Shown here: piece after piece, positions 63,082 through 64,000 of the stretch
Layout: each line of letters starts with the position of its first letter
Position numbering within the stretch: the stretch's first letter is position 1
DNA from: Nocardia inohanensis NBRC 100128
Lineage (GTDB): Bacteria; Actinomycetota; Actinomycetes; Mycobacteriales; Mycobacteriaceae
NCBI RefSeq assembly: GCF_001612945.1
Contig: NZ_BDBK01000002.1
Coordinates: 372,001 to 436,000, forward strand
DNA length: 64,000 bases
Reading direction: 5' to 3'
Translations under genes and position numbers: made by a program
Notes under the pieces: model-generated
The model's database searches: none
Told to the model about the DNA's origin: nothing
Seen by the model: the letters and a program-made list of their open reading frames with translations, nothing else

Positions 63082-64000
63082 GTGCTGTACGGTCGGTTTC
63101 GCGAAGTGCAGCAGCTCGGAACTCTGCTCCGCGGTGCCGAAGCCGGCCGCAGCGCCGTACTGGCAGTCATCGCCGACGCCGGTGAAGGCAAATCCGCACT
63201 GCTGCAATACACCCGGGAGCAGGCCGGCCGAGCCTGGCGAGTGCTGCGCTGTTCCGGCGTCGAAAGCGAATCCGAACTCCCCTTCGCGGGACTTCAGATG
63301 CTGCTCGGTCCCGCCCTCGAACGCCTCGGCAACCTGCCCGACCCGCAGCAGCGCGCGCTCGGCGGCGCACTCGGACTGTGCCCCTCCGACGGCGCGGACC
63401 GCTTCCTGATCGGCGTCGCCACCCTCACCCTGCTCGCCGAACTCTCCGCCGACGGCCCGGTGCTCTGCCTCATCGACGACGCCCAATGGCTAGACCGCCC
63501 CTCCGCCGACGCCCTGCGATTCGCGGCCCGCCGGCTCGGCGCGGAAGGCATCGTCATGCTGCTCGCCGCCCGCCGCGAATTCGACTCCGGGGGACTGCCC
63601 GAACTGCGACTCGGCCCCCTCGACGCCATCGCGGCCGCCGATCTGCTGCACGATCGGTGGCCCGGCCTCACCCCCGACCAGCGCGCCCGGGTACTCGCCG
63701 AAGCCGCCGGAAACCCCTTGGCGCTGCTGGAATTCCCGCACATGAACCGCGACGCCTCACCCGCCGAACCACTGCCGCTGCCGGTGCGGCTGCAATCGGG
63801 CTACGAACAGCAGATCGCGCGGGAGAGCGCCGGCGCGCGGATCGCCATGCTGGTGGTGGCCGCCGAGGAGAGCGGGGACCTGGGCCTGGTGCTGCACGCC
63901 CTGCAACTGCTCGGGCACGGCGCCGACGCGCTGGCCCGCGCGGAGCAGGCCGGCATGGTGGTGATCGCGGGGCAGACCGTCACCTTCCGGCATCCGCTGC
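63082..64000 (+). CDS. LuxR-family ATPase regulator (LAL type) 3, 5' part
   Basis: The first 306 residues of a third LAL paralogue; the gene runs off the window. GTG start at 63082 (LYGRFREVQQLG), Walker A DAGEGKSALLQ (~35-45), ESESELPFAGLQMLLGPALE and Walker B VLCLIDDAQWLDRPSADALR. The sequence is closer to LAL2 than to LAL1 over this part. It is read away from the other two LALs, after a strong terminator. Confidence 0.9.
   Translation, partial: MLYGRFREVQQLGTLLRGAEAGRSAVLAVIADAGEGKSALLQYTREQAGRAWRVLRCSGVESESELPFAGLQMLLGPALERLGNLPDPQQRALGGALGLCPSDGADRFLIGVATLTLLAELSADGPVLCLIDDAQWLDRPSADALRFAARRLGAEGIVMLLAARREFDSGGLPELRLGPLDAIAAADLLHDRWPGLTPDQRARVLAEAAGNPLALLEFPHMNRDASPAEPLPLPVRLQSGYEQQIARESAGARIAMLVVAAEESGDLGLVLHALQLLGHGADALARAEQAGMVVIAGQTVTFRHPL

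Overview
The window reads as the chromosome of a high-GC, mycolic-acid-containing actinobacterium, most likely Nocardia or a close relative. The basis is the strong G/C preference at third codon positions, frequent GTG starts, an antigen-85/mycolyltransferase-type esterase, a WS/DGAT-like acyltransferase, an AmtR nitrogen regulator, a family 1 encapsulin with a DyP peroxidase, and many TetR, MocR and LuxR-LAL regulators. I saw no tRNA, rRNA, CRISPR array, insertion sequence or prophage. No gap between genes exceeds about 300 bases.

Layout. 1-9.1 kb: 3' part of a nonribosomal peptide synthetase (C-A-T-C-A-T-E-C, then a degenerate A fragment, no thioesterase), closed by a strong terminator. 9.3-17.8 kb: small enzyme/regulator units (SGNH esterase with MarR, DUF1345 membrane protein, AhpD-like protein with MocR, RidA, a flavin amine oxidase, two small secreted proteins, a VOC protein). 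17.9-25.7 kb: a nitrogen-scavenging operon (permease, 47-residue microprotein, two DUF1989 proteins, a carboxyltransferase-only 'urea carboxylase', allophanate hydrolase) divergent from amtR, with two AmtR-type boxes between them. By family knowledge this is better read as guanidine assimilation than urea breakdown. 25.7-31.6 kb: a TerD-TerA fusion, a 47-bp tandem repeat, a pyruvate-oxidase pseudogene with two internal deletions, an MFS exporter and a mycolyltransferase-like esterase. 31.6-35.3 kb: NUDIX, membrane protein and metal-dependent hydrolase operon divergent from a TetR gene, plus a PH-domain membrane protein. 35.4-37.3 kb: DyP peroxidase and encapsulin. 37.4-43.5 kb: cupin, thyA-folA, cobF, an acyl-CoA synthetase, an NmrA-like protein and an Fpg/Nei glycosylase. 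43.5-56.8 kb: a PNPOx-like protein with a second MocR, DUF2630, carboxylesterase, WS/DGAT-like acyltransferase, a CoA-ester metabolism block (crotonase, TetR, AidB-like dehydrogenase, methylacyl-CoA racemase), a secreted protein, an SRPBCC-epimerase fusion and an NDH-2-like oxidoreductase. 56.8-64 kb: three giant LuxR-LAL regulators, the third cut by the window edge.

The most interesting items are the AmtR-controlled operon, with its translationally coupled microprotein and a carboxylase lacking biotin carboxylase and BCCP domains; the NRPS ending in a dead adenylation fragment; and a 21-bp upstream box shared by two units flanking the LAL pair, with weaker relatives nearby.
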